DNA of 64,000 nt, taken from the NCBI GenBank assembly GCA_002389765.1, contig DGQM01000013.1, forward strand, positions 12,434 through 76,433, in the 5' to 3' direction. Position numbers and translations under genes: made by a program. Each line of letters opens with the position of its first letter. Position 1 is the first letter of the stretch. Source of the DNA: Bacteroidetes bacterium UBA4414. GTDB lineage: Bacteria; Bacteroidota; Bacteroidia; Chitinophagales; Chitinophagaceae. Shown piece by piece: positions 54,603 to 61,181 of the stretch. The notes under the pieces are model-generated. The model ran no database searches. It was not told the origin of the DNA and was given only the letters and a program-made list of their open reading frames with translations.

Positions 54603-55622
54603 TTAGTGTGCAGCTATATATTCAGCGGCTTTGCGGTGTCCTTCAGCATTCCAGTGCTTATCCAGCGGGTAGTAGTCGTTGATATTCAATACAGGGCTAA
54701 GGTCTGCAAAGCGGAAGTGTAGCTTGTTGCACACGTCTGTTACAAGTTTATAAGACACATCTTGCTGCCCTGTGGTATAATAGCTATATGATGGAATGTA
54801 TGCTATCGTTATCTGCGCCTGTTGTTGCGCTTGCAATGCTGCCAGGTTTTCTGCCACATACATAAAAGCTTCAGCACCATTCAGCCTGTTGGTAGTAGCC
54901 TGGTAGTCTTTGTACACGTCTTTGCTGCCGGCATTTTTTATGGCAGCCATGGCATAAAAAGCAAGGACGCTGTTAGCAGCAAGTTTGCTATGTATCATCC
55001 ACTTGTTAGTTGCATCTTGCCAATTGTCAAAGTCTGCTTTTGTAGGTGTGTGCAGTTGTATGCTGTTTCCGTTTTTTACGAAATAGGGAAATGCGTTGAA
55101 CGATGTGTTTTCATTATCCAGCAAATCGTTGTAGCAGAAAAACAGCATGATGTGTTTGCCTTGTAATGTGCCTCTGCGCTCCCAGCTAAACAGTGTTAGT
55201 AGTTGTTGTATGTTGCTGTAGCCGGGCACACTCATATTAAGTGCCTTTTTGCCGGTTAGTTTTTCGTATTGTTTTTCTACACCGTCTTTTTCTTCAACGC
55301 CCCATCCCCAAGCGTAAGAGTCGCCCAGTATCAATACATCCGGATTGTTCAGCGATGCATTATCATCTCTGTAGCCTAGTTGGTTGGTAGTAATGGTAGA
55401 TGTAAATTCTTTATTGTTGTATGGCGTATGCAGATTGGGGGCAATAGTATATCCTTTGCCTGCATCAAAAACTACGTACTCTGTATTGTACTGAAATACA
55501 TTGCGCGTACGGAAGTATTGCGCATTGGCCATTCTATCTGTTCTGAATATATTCAATGCAACCGCTGCCAGCACTATTGTGGCAGTGAATATGATAACAG
55601 AAAAGAGTAGCTTTTTCATCAT
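54603..55622 (-). CDS. SGNH/GDSL-type hydrolase-like protein
   Basis: 339 residues with an N-terminal membrane anchor or signal segment (4-24). Block I Ser102 is in 'DVLILGDSYAWGWGVE'; the Gly block 'SVPGYSNIQQ' and an Asn ('CYNDLLDNEN') follow; the C-terminal Asp-x-x-His is in 'PLDKHWNAEGHRKAAEY'. This is the catalytic layout of SGNH esterases/acyltransferases, acting outside the cytoplasm on acyl groups of glycans or lipids. The radical SAM gene lies 3 bases upstream on the same strand, so the two are very likely an operon. Confidence 0.82.
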   Translation of the reverse strand: MMKKLLFSVIIFTATIVLAAVALNIFRTDRMANAQYFRTRNVFQYNTEYVVFDAGKGYTIAPNLHTPYNNKEFTSTITTNQLGYRDDNASLNNPDVLILGDSYAWGWGVEEKDGVEKQYEKLTGKKALNMSVPGYSNIQQLLTLFSWERRGTLQGKHIMLFFCYNDLLDNENTSFNAFPYFVKNGNSIQLHTPTKADFDNWQDATNKWMIHSKLAANSVLAFYAMAAIKNAGSKDVYKDYQATTNRLNGAEAFMYVAENLAALQAQQQAQITIAYIPSYSYYTTGQQDVSYKLVTDVCNKLHFRFADLSPVLNINDYYPLDKHWNAEGHRKAAEYIAAH

Positions 55623-55625
55623 AGC

Positions 55626-57821
55626 TTATAATTGCAGCAAGCCTGCTTTGTATATGGTGTTCATGGGTTTGTTGTCCCAGAATAGTTCAAAGTCTTCCAG
55701 TCCTGCAGCTTCATAGCTTTGTTTCACATCCTGCAGTGTCATTACTTTTGCATTGGTTACAGCTAGCTGTGGTAACAGTGCTTCAAACCATAATCCTTCG
55801 GGTTGGTTCATGTTGATGGTAAAGGTTTCTGTTTTGGTCTGGAAGGTGAAAGAGGTCATCTCCCATGTATTGCCTTTCTTCGATTTTGTATAGTGTTCTA
55901 CCACAGGGGCATTGCCAATGAACACAATCTTAGTATTGGGCTTGTTTGTAGTGTATACTTCTTCTTCCAATGCTTTGATGATGAAGTTGGGTGCAATGGT
56001 AGTTTTCGGTATTTTGAAATCGAACCACTTGTACAGCGGATAGTCCAGACATGCGCCATGCATATAATTGTGCAACGACTTCTTCAGCCCGAAGCTGAAG
56101 CTGCTGTGGTCTACACCTGTTGCTTCGGTATATTCAAGGTCGTTGTTGGCAAAGCTACCGGTGCCTTTTGTAGTAATGGTTACGCCATATTTTTCAGGAT
56201 TCAGACCAACAGGGCTGTGTGCCGTTAGCGCAAATTGATGCCAGAAGGCAGATTGCAATATGCCTGCATCAAACATTTGTCGCACCATCTCCAAGCTATC
56301 GATTGTTTCCTGTTCTGTTTGCGTAGGGTAGCCATACATCAGGTAAGCATGCACCATAATGCCCGCTTCGGTAAAGTGTTTATTAACCTTCGCTACCTGC
56401 TCTACAGTTATGCCCTTGTCTATTAGTTTCAGCAATCTGTCTGATGCTACTTCCAACCCGCCCGATACTGCAATGCAGCCCGATGCTTTTAGCAACAAAC
56501 ATAAATCGCGTGTAAAAGCTTTTTCAAAACGCACATTCGTCCACCAGCTTACCACCATTTTTCTGCGGATAATTTCCAATGCCAGTTCGCGCATTAGTGC
56601 AGGTGGTGCAGCCTCATCTACAAAGTGGAAACCTGTTTGCCCTGTTTGTGCAATCAGTTCTTCCATCCTGTCGCACAGCATTTGTGCGGCAATGGGCTCG
56701 TATAGTTTTATATAGGGTAGCGATACATCGCAAAAAGTACACTTGCCCCAATAGCAGCCATGTGCCATGGTTAGTTTATTCCACCTGCCATCGCTCCAGA
56801 GGCTGTGCATAGGGTTTACCACCTCTATGGCCGATATGTATTTATCAAGCAGCAGGTCGCTGTAATCAGGCGTACCTACCTGTCCTTGTTTATAATCGCT
56901 GCAAGATGGGTTTTCGAAGTAGGTTACTTCACCATCGTGCATTGCAAATGTTCTTTTCAGTTGTTCAGGTGCCAGCTTACCATTTACATACGCTATCAGA
57001 TTTTCAATAGGTGCTTCGCCATCGTCAAGCGTTATGTAGTCAAAGAATTCAAACACACGCTTATCGCTCAGCGAGCGCAGCTCTGTATTCGGGAAGCCAC
57101 CACCCATAGTCACTTTTATATGCGGATGGTTGGCTTTCAGCCATTGTGCACTACGAAATGCAGCAAATAGATTTCCCGGAAAGGGTACTGAGAATGCTAC
57201 CATAAATGGTTGCACATCTGCCACGCGCTGTGCCAGCAACTCTATAGTAAGTGTATCAATGAAACTAAGCGGAGCTTGTAGTGCATTATACAATTCATCA
57301 AAACTATTGGCACTGCGCCCCAGTCTTTCCGCATAGCGGCTGAAGCCAAAATGTGGATCAACACATTCCTGTATCAGGTCGCTCAGGTCTTCTAGATACA
57401 TGGTGCATAAGTGCTTGGCTTTGTCTTGCGTACCCATTGTACCAAAACCATGAGACAGGTCATCCAGATTGGCAAACCTGCCTGCCTCGGGCAGCAGATT
57501 GCGTTTGCAAACAAGATGTGCCAGTGTAGGGTTGTGCCCTTGCAGAAAAGCTATTACGGCATCTATGGTTTGTATATAATCGTTTTGTATGGCGATAATG
57601 CGTTTTGCATTATCCGAGTGTTCACGAGTAGTATCTATCTGTGCAAACAAGCGTTGCAGGCCTTCTTTGCAAAACAATGCGAGCGTTACCTCAATGCCCA
57701 TATCTGCCTGTACGGCAGGTATGCCTTTTGTATTCAGGAAACCTTTCAGGTAGGCTGTGGCCGGGTAGGGCGTATTCAGCTGTGTAAAAGGTGGCGTTAT
57801 TAATAGTATGGGTGCGCTCAA
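55626..57821 (-). CDS. Cobalamin-binding radical SAM protein
   Basis: 731 residues. The N-terminal part has a B12-binding-like start ('APILLITPPFTQLNTPYPAT'). The radical SAM cluster motif is Cys356-x4-Cys361-x2-Cys364 ('GCYWGKCTFCD'), one residue longer than the canonical CX3CX2C. Then 'FVDEAAPPALMRELALEI' and 'SGGLEVASDRLLKLIDKGIT', the usual B12-radical-SAM Gly-Glu-type segments. A C-terminal domain of about 180 residues is unassigned. Substrate unknown. Its -7 element (57841-57848) and tight spacing to the SGNH gene suggest one operon. Confidence 0.85.
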   Translation of the reverse strand: MSAPILLITPPFTQLNTPYPATAYLKGFLNTKGIPAVQADMGIEVTLALFCKEGLQRLFAQIDTTREHSDNAKRIIAIQNDYIQTIDAVIAFLQGHNPTLAHLVCKRNLLPEAGRFANLDDLSHGFGTMGTQDKAKHLCTMYLEDLSDLIQECVDPHFGFSRYAERLGRSANSFDELYNALQAPLSFIDTLTIELLAQRVADVQPFMVAFSVPFPGNLFAAFRSAQWLKANHPHIKVTMGGGFPNTELRSLSDKRVFEFFDYITLDDGEAPIENLIAYVNGKLAPEQLKRTFAMHDGEVTYFENPSCSDYKQGQVGTPDYSDLLLDKYISAIEVVNPMHSLWSDGRWNKLTMAHGCYWGKCTFCDVSLPYIKLYEPIAAQMLCDRMEELIAQTGQTGFHFVDEAAPPALMRELALEIIRRKMVVSWWTNVRFEKAFTRDLCLLLKASGCIAVSGGLEVASDRLLKLIDKGITVEQVAKVNKHFTEAGIMVHAYLMYGYPTQTEQETIDSLEMVRQMFDAGILQSAFWHQFALTAHSPVGLNPEKYGVTITTKGTGSFANNDLEYTEATGVDHSSFSFGLKKSLHNYMHGACLDYPLYKWFDFKIPKTTIAPNFIIKALEEEVYTTNKPNTKIVFIGNAPVVEHYTKSKKGNTWEMTSFTFQTKTETFTINMNQPEGLWFEALLPQLAVTNAKVMTLQDVKQSYEAAGLEDFELFWDNKPMNTIYKAGLLQL

Positions 57822-57840
57822 AACTTATTTTTCTGTGGCG

Positions 57841-57848
57841 CAAAAGTA
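57841..57848 (-). promoter_or_regulatory. -7 element for the radical SAM/SGNH operon (TACTTTTG)
   Basis: Minus-strand TACTTTTG, perfect TAnnTTTG match, 20 bases before the ATG at 57821. Confidence 0.5.
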
Positions 57849-57859
57849 CTAAATAAACA

Positions 57860-57882
57860 AAACAGGGGCATTGCCCCTGTTT
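57860..57882 (-). terminator. Terminator of the outer-membrane barrel gene
   Basis: Ten-bp stem (57860-57869 with 57873-57882) around ATT, 24 bases after the stop, with T-rich minus-strand tail. Confidence 0.85.
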
Positions 57883-57906
57883 GCCTTCAATTTAATCACC
57901 CCGATA

Positions 57907-58572
57907 TTAATTGAAAAAGTACTTAACGCCTACTTCTACACCTGCATTCAGGTTGTATGTATTAGCACGGCCTGTAGGGTAGCCGATAGCGTCTTTGTCT
58001 TCTGCATTGGTAAATGCACCGTCAAAACGCAGACCACCATCTACATACAGGTTCTTAGCTACGTTTACACGTACACCTGCACCTATCATAGCGCCGAATG
58101 TGATGCTTTCGTATTGATCTTTTGTATCTACTGTCTGGTCTTTGCCTTTAGTATCTACATTCAGTTCAGAGTTTGTCAAGATGCCTATTTGCGGACCTGC
58201 TTTTGCAGTAAACATTACTGTTTTTGCAGGGTTGGTATTGTAGCTGAAGTACACCGGGATTTTTACATAGTCAAGACGCTTTTGATATTCAAGCCCAGCC
58301 TGTTCGTAGCGCTGGCCTTGCATGCTGTACAGGGCTTCGATGCCCACGCCCATGTTCTTATTAAAGTTGTAACCACCACCCAGGCCAAATGATATACCGA
58401 AAGTTGTTTTCTGTTCCTGTGTTTTATCGTCCTGGTCGTCAGCATTATACATCATGCTGATGCCCGGGGTTCCTTGTACACCTGCGTAAAATCCTTTCTG
58501 TGCTTTAGCTTCGTTGCCTGCTGTTAAAATGCCTAATACTGTCAATGCAGATAAAAGAATTGTTTTTTTCAT
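57907..58572 (-). CDS. Outer-membrane beta-barrel (porin-like) protein
   Basis: 221 residues. Signal peptide ends 'EAKAQ'. Repeating amphipathic strands, Gly-rich turns and an aromatic end ('GVKYFFN') fit a small 8-10-strand barrel of the Bacteroidota OMP_b-brl type: 'GFYAGVQGTPGISMMYN', 'GISFGLGGGYNFNKNMGVG', 'FTAKAGPQIGILTNSELN', 'GAMIGAGVRVNVAKNLYVDG'. Probably structural or a small porin; no catalytic residues seen. Its 5' leader (58573-58644) has two hairpins listed separately. Confidence 0.85.
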   Translation of the reverse strand: MKKTILLSALTVLGILTAGNEAKAQKGFYAGVQGTPGISMMYNADDQDDKTQEQKTTFGISFGLGGGYNFNKNMGVGIEALYSMQGQRYEQAGLEYQKRLDYVKIPVYFSYNTNPAKTVMFTAKAGPQIGILTNSELNVDTKGKDQTVDTKDQYESITFGAMIGAGVRVNVAKNLYVDGGLRFDGAFTNAEDKDAIGYPTGRANTYNLNAGVEVGVKYFFN

Positions 58573-58603
58573 TACTTTAGATTTTAGATAATTAGTTTTT
58601 TAA

Positions 58604-58644
58604 AAATTGATTTTCAATTTCAGCATCGGTTGCCGCCGGTGCTG
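58604..58644 (-). promoter_or_regulatory. Two hairpins in the leader of the barrel gene
   Basis: A 7-bp A+T hairpin at 58604-58620 (AAATTGA/TCAATTT) and a 9-bp GC-rich hairpin at 58621-58644 with one G-T pair. On the plus strand the second is followed by TTTTATTTT and would act as a terminator; on the minus strand it lies in the likely 5' leader of the gene at 58572. Role unknown. Confidence 0.4.
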
Positions 58645-58819
58645 TTTTATTTTCAACGTGTCGGGGTGTTTTTCGAGGTTTGCTTGATTGAGCGCTCAGT
58701 TGTCTGTTTTTCTTTTGCGACACAAAGTGACGACTTTTTGCCTACCTGAAACAAACCATACTCAACGAAGCGGAATAAATATCAACCGAAACGGAAAGCA
58801 ATGTATCGAGGGGGAAATA
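58645..58819. other. Divergent intergenic region
   Basis: Most of the 334-base gap between divergent genes. ACCGAAAC occurs at 58785 and 58831. No gene is seen before the operator and promoter of the lipoprotein at 58907. Confidence 0.45.
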
Positions 58820-58849
58820 ACCGTTCGTGAACCGAAACCGCCTGTTCGT
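58820..58849 (+). promoter_or_regulatory. Paired direct repeat matching the LytTR binding consensus
   Basis: GTTCGTGAA occurs at 58823-58831 and 58844-58852, 21 bases apart. Read as LytTR sites ([TA][AC][CA]GTTN[AG][TG]), ACCGTTCGT (58820-58828) matches 9/9 and CCTGTTCGT (58841-58849) 7/9, separated by exactly 12 bases as LytTR regulators need. It sits just upstream of the -33 element at 58858. Confidence 0.55.
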
Positions 58850-58857
58850 GAATTGGG

Positions 58858-58890
58858 TTGTGAGCCTGCTTATTGTGTATCAGATATTTA
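58858..58890 (+). promoter_or_regulatory. Promoter of the lipoprotein gene at 58907
   Basis: TTG at 58858-58860, 22-base spacer, GATATTTA at 58883-58890 (same element as at 21390), ATG 16 bases later. Confidence 0.5.
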
Positions 58891-58906
58891 CATAAAATAG
58901 CAAGCA

Positions 58907-59872
58907 ATGAAAAAAACACTCCTTATGCTACTGGTTGCAGGTATTTCGCTGGCATCTTGTACCAAACAACACAATGCTGCACCCTCAGGCACAACCAACA
59001 GTACTGCCGTAACTGATGCAGATTTTACCGATAGCAGGGCTAGGGTAATAAGCGGCCAACTGAAAACAGCAGACGAGGGCGTAACGATAGATTATGATTT
59101 TTTCATAAAAGAAATTGCTACAGATAAATTCCTGTCCGCAATCAGACTGAATGGTATCAGGCTGAACGGAAATAAGATAAACGGCGTAAAGTTTAACGGC
59201 TCGCAAAGTGTATATAAAGCAATTGTAATTGCTGTCAATACTACCAAAGAAGATAAGGAAGTGCCAATCGTTTTGCTGGATGGCGACAAAGCAGATAAAA
59301 CAGGCGATATCATCGTTTTTGATCCGTTTACTTCTAAAGAAGATCTGGTGAATGATGTGATAGATGTAACAATGAAATTGACAATAGGTGGTGGTAGTGT
59401 TGTTATTGGTAACAGCTCTACAGTAACGATTGGCGGTTCAAATATCAACATCAAAGAAAACTCAAACATTGTTATCAACGGAGGTAATCTGATTATTAAT
59501 GATAATGCATCATTCTTCGTTACAAAAAGCGGAATGACGATTGAGCAAAATCCGAGAATCAGCATTGTTAAACTGAGGAAGAGTACACTGCAAGGCCAAA
59601 CGTATGGTAAGATTATAGTGATAGTAGATAACGACCCTAATGATGAGGTAGCCAGCCTTACTTACGAGCCTGCACCAATAGCGCTGGATCCCAATAAGCC
59701 GGATGTACTTACAAAGCTGCCGATAATGGAGTTCAAAGAAACACATTATAACAAGCAGCAGGGCCTGCATCGTTTTGAAAGTACACAAACATGGGATGCC
59801 GTTTATGCAAAATATGGATTGAAACCTATTATGGGTAAAGAGGGTTTCAGAATACAGACACTCAGAAAATAA
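58907..59872 (+). CDS. Repeat-bearing lipoprotein
   Basis: 321 residues. Lipobox 'ISLASC' with Cys18. Residues about 80-100 contain a short repeat of the type hydrophobic-Arg/Lys-hydrophobic-Asn-Gly: 'IRLNGIRLNGNKINGVKFNG'. From about 160 to 205 a beta-solenoid-like run follows ('VVIGNSSTVTIGGSNINI', 'NIVINGGNLIIND'), as in right-handed beta-helix proteins. The C-terminal part is mixed. No known family. The likely LytTR operator upstream suggests control by such a regulator, perhaps the one encoded at 4758. Confidence 0.65.
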   Translation: MKKTLLMLLVAGISLASCTKQHNAAPSGTTNSTAVTDADFTDSRARVISGQLKTADEGVTIDYDFFIKEIATDKFLSAIRLNGIRLNGNKINGVKFNGSQSVYKAIVIAVNTTKEDKEVPIVLLDGDKADKTGDIIVFDPFTSKEDLVNDVIDVTMKLTIGGGSVVIGNSSTVTIGGSNINIKENSNIVINGGNLIINDNASFFVTKSGMTIEQNPRISIVKLRKSTLQGQTYGKIIVIVDNDPNDEVASLTYEPAPIALDPNKPDVLTKLPIMEFKETHYNKQQGLHRFESTQTWDAVYAKYGLKPIMGKEGFRIQTLRK

Positions 59873-59895
59873 TTTTACCCCTTGTTGTACCCCGT

Positions 59896-59930
59896 AACAA
59901 AGCCTCCACAGTAAGGAGGCTTTGTTATTT
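59896..59930 (+). terminator. Terminator after the lipoprotein gene
   Basis: Twelve-bp perfect stem (59896-59907 with 59915-59926), T-rich end. Confidence 0.9.
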
Positions 59931-59934
59931 TAAT

Positions 59935-59942
59935 TACTTTCG
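59935..59942 (+). promoter_or_regulatory. -7 element of the CDGSH gene (TACTTTCG)
   Basis: TACTTTCG, one base from TAnnTTTG, 20 bases before the ATG at 59963. Confidence 0.4.
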
Positions 59943-59962
59943 CCGCAAACTAATAATAACTG

Positions 59963-60190
59963 ATGGCAACTACTAAGATTACGGTAAACAACAATGGCTC
60001 GCTGAAAATAGAAGGCGATTTTGAAATAGTAGATAAAGATGGCAATCCCTACGGTTTGCAGGGCAGAGAAATAGTAAGCCTTTGCAGATGCGGATTGTCT
60101 AAAAACAAACCTTTTTGCGATGGTGCACACAAAGGCCACTTCGACCACGAAGCACAAGCGTTTGACCTGCCTCCCAAAAAACAGGCATAA
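59963..60190 (+). CDS. CDGSH iron-sulfur domain protein
   Basis: 75 residues. The C-x-C-x2-[ST]-x3-P-x-C-D-G-[SA]-H motif is complete: 'SLCRCGLSKNKPFCDGAHKG' (39-58), whose three Cys and one His bind a 2Fe-2S cluster, as in mitoNEET-type proteins. No targeting sequence, so cytoplasmic. Role in redox or Fe-S handling; the exact function of bacterial single-CDGSH proteins is not settled. Own -7 element; the poly-cysteine micropeptide follows at 60239. Confidence 0.93.
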   Translation: MATTKITVNNNGSLKIEGDFEIVDKDGNPYGLQGREIVSLCRCGLSKNKPFCDGAHKGHFDHEAQAFDLPPKKQA

Positions 60191-60208
60191 TTGTATCGAT
60201 ATTCTTCC

Positions 60209-60216
60209 TATCTTTA
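60209..60216 (+). promoter_or_regulatory. Possible -7 element of the poly-Cys peptide (TATCTTTA)
   Basis: TATCTTTA, one base off TAnnTTTG, 22 bases before the ATG at 60239; a TTG lies 15 bases upstream (60191), closer than usual. Confidence 0.4.
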
Positions 60217-60238
60217 GTAAAGATGTAAATACACAATA

Positions 60239-60346
60239 ATGAAAACCGATGTAATGACAACAGTTTACAGCGGTGCTAGTTCACCGCAAATGTATCAACC
60301 GCAAGTATTGCCTGTGGCACTGCCTTGTTGTTGCTGTTGTTGTTAG
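60239..60346 (+). CDS. 35-residue peptide ending in six cysteines
   Basis: The frame runs from ATG 60239 to TAG 60346 and encodes 'MKTDVMTTVYSGASSPQMYQ' followed by 'PQVLPVALPCCCCCC'. The last six codons are TGT/TGC. The peptide is Pro/Gln-rich before a hydrophobic 'VLPVALP' and has no signal peptide. The gap between CDGSH and GNAT genes would otherwise be empty. Two explanations fit: a cysteine-responsive leader peptide controlling the GNAT gene 73 bases downstream (poly-Cys leaders of this type are known in mycobacteria), or a metal- or modification-carrying small peptide. Direct evidence is only the frame and its cysteine tail. Confidence 0.55.
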   Translation: MKTDVMTTVYSGASSPQMYQPQVLPVALPCCCCCC

Positions 60347-60361
60347 TTCCTACAGGTTTTT

Positions 60362-60389
60362 GCCCACCTTCTACGGGCTTCATTTTTTA
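60362..60389 (+). terminator. Weak attenuator-like hairpin before GNAT
   Basis: GCCC (60362-60365) and GGGC (60375-60378) form a 4-bp GC stem followed by TTCATTTTTTAT. Too weak to be called a terminator alone, but it lies between the poly-Cys stop and the GNAT start. Confidence 0.3.
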
Positions 60390-60419
60390 TTTATTCTTTT
60401 TTACTAAAAACGATATTTT

Positions 60420-60974
60420 ATGTTGAATATGAACTTCAACCCCTTTCCTGTATTGGAAACGGAAAGGCTTTTACTACGCAATGTAGAGCACAGTGATGTG
60501 CAGGAAGTATTTGAGATACGTAGCAATCCTGATACGATGCAATATATACCACGCCCGCTGGCTAAAACGCTTGATGACGCGATTGGTGTAATAAACATGA
60601 TGCGTGGTTTTACTGAACGCAACGAACGCATCAACTGGGCTATAACAGAAAAAGGCACTGATAAGTTGATAGGGATAATTGGTTACCCAAACTTTAAGCC
60701 CGAAGGGCATAGGGGAGAGATAGGCTATGTAATGCATCATGCATATCGCCGCAAAGGCTTTTTGTTTGAGGCCCTGCTGGCATCGCTTGATTATGGTTTT
60801 AATGTGATGAACCTGCATAGCATAGAGGCTATCATACGCCCCGAGAATACAGCATCAATTGCTGTGGTAGAGAAAGCAGGCTTTGTACGCGAGGCTTATT
60901 TCAAAGACTATTTCTTCTTCAATGACGAATACCTCGATCAAATTATCTATTCATTAATAAAGCCTGCTATTTAG
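60420..60974 (+). CDS. GNAT acetyltransferase, RimJ/RimL-like
   Basis: 184 residues. The N-terminal 'VLETERLLLRNVEHSDVQEV' and acceptor-site segment 'GEIGYVMHHAYRRKGFLFEA' (with the Arg/Gly-rich CoA loop), then 'IIRPENTASIAVVEKAGFVR' match the ribosomal-protein/amino-acid N-acetyltransferase branch of the GNAT superfamily. It transfers acetyl from acetyl-CoA to an amine; substrate unknown. The gap to the upstream poly-Cys peptide contains no strong terminator, so they may share a transcript. The terminator at 60959 overlaps the last codons. Confidence 0.9.
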   Translation: MLNMNFNPFPVLETERLLLRNVEHSDVQEVFEIRSNPDTMQYIPRPLAKTLDDAIGVINMMRGFTERNERINWAITEKGTDKLIGIIGYPNFKPEGHRGEIGYVMHHAYRRKGFLFEALLASLDYGFNVMNLHSIEAIIRPENTASIAVVEKAGFVREAYFKDYFFFNDEYLDQIIYSLIKPAI

Positions 60975-60988
60975 CAGGCTTTATTTTT
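60959..60988 (+). terminator. Terminator of the GNAT gene, overlapping its stop
   Basis: Ten-bp perfect stem (60959-60968 with 60973-60982) and T run; the stop codon TAG lies at the loop edge. Confidence 0.9.
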
Positions 60989-60990
60989 AA

Positions 60991-61146
60991 TTAGCTTCCT
61001 CGTGTTCCGCCTGTTTTAATAGGCTTCTTACTTATGTTGGCAGTCTTGCCGGGTTTTACAAAAGATTTGGCTCCGGGTGCTGCTGTTGGCTTTGCGCCCT
61101 TAGCACCTTTCTTTGCGTTGTTCTTTCCGCCGTTCAATAATGACAT
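60991..61146 (-). CDS. Small Lys/Ala-rich basic protein
   Basis: 51 residues, too short for standard callers but with a clean start (ATG 61146) and stop. It begins 'MSLLNGGKNNAKKGAKGAK' and ends 'TANISKKPIKTGGTRGS'. It is strongly basic and low-complexity (Lys, Ala, Gly, Pro), without a signal peptide, membrane segment or cysteine. Such proteins may bind nucleic acid or the ribosome. It shares a terminator region with the convergent GNAT gene and lies 35 bases from the methyltransferase stop at 61182. Family unknown. Confidence 0.6.
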   Translation of the reverse strand: MSLLNGGKNNAKKGAKGAKPTAAPGAKSFVKPGKTANISKKPIKTGGTRGS

Positions 61147-61181
61147 AGTTCCCTGTATTTGTGTTGTATAAATGTACGGTA

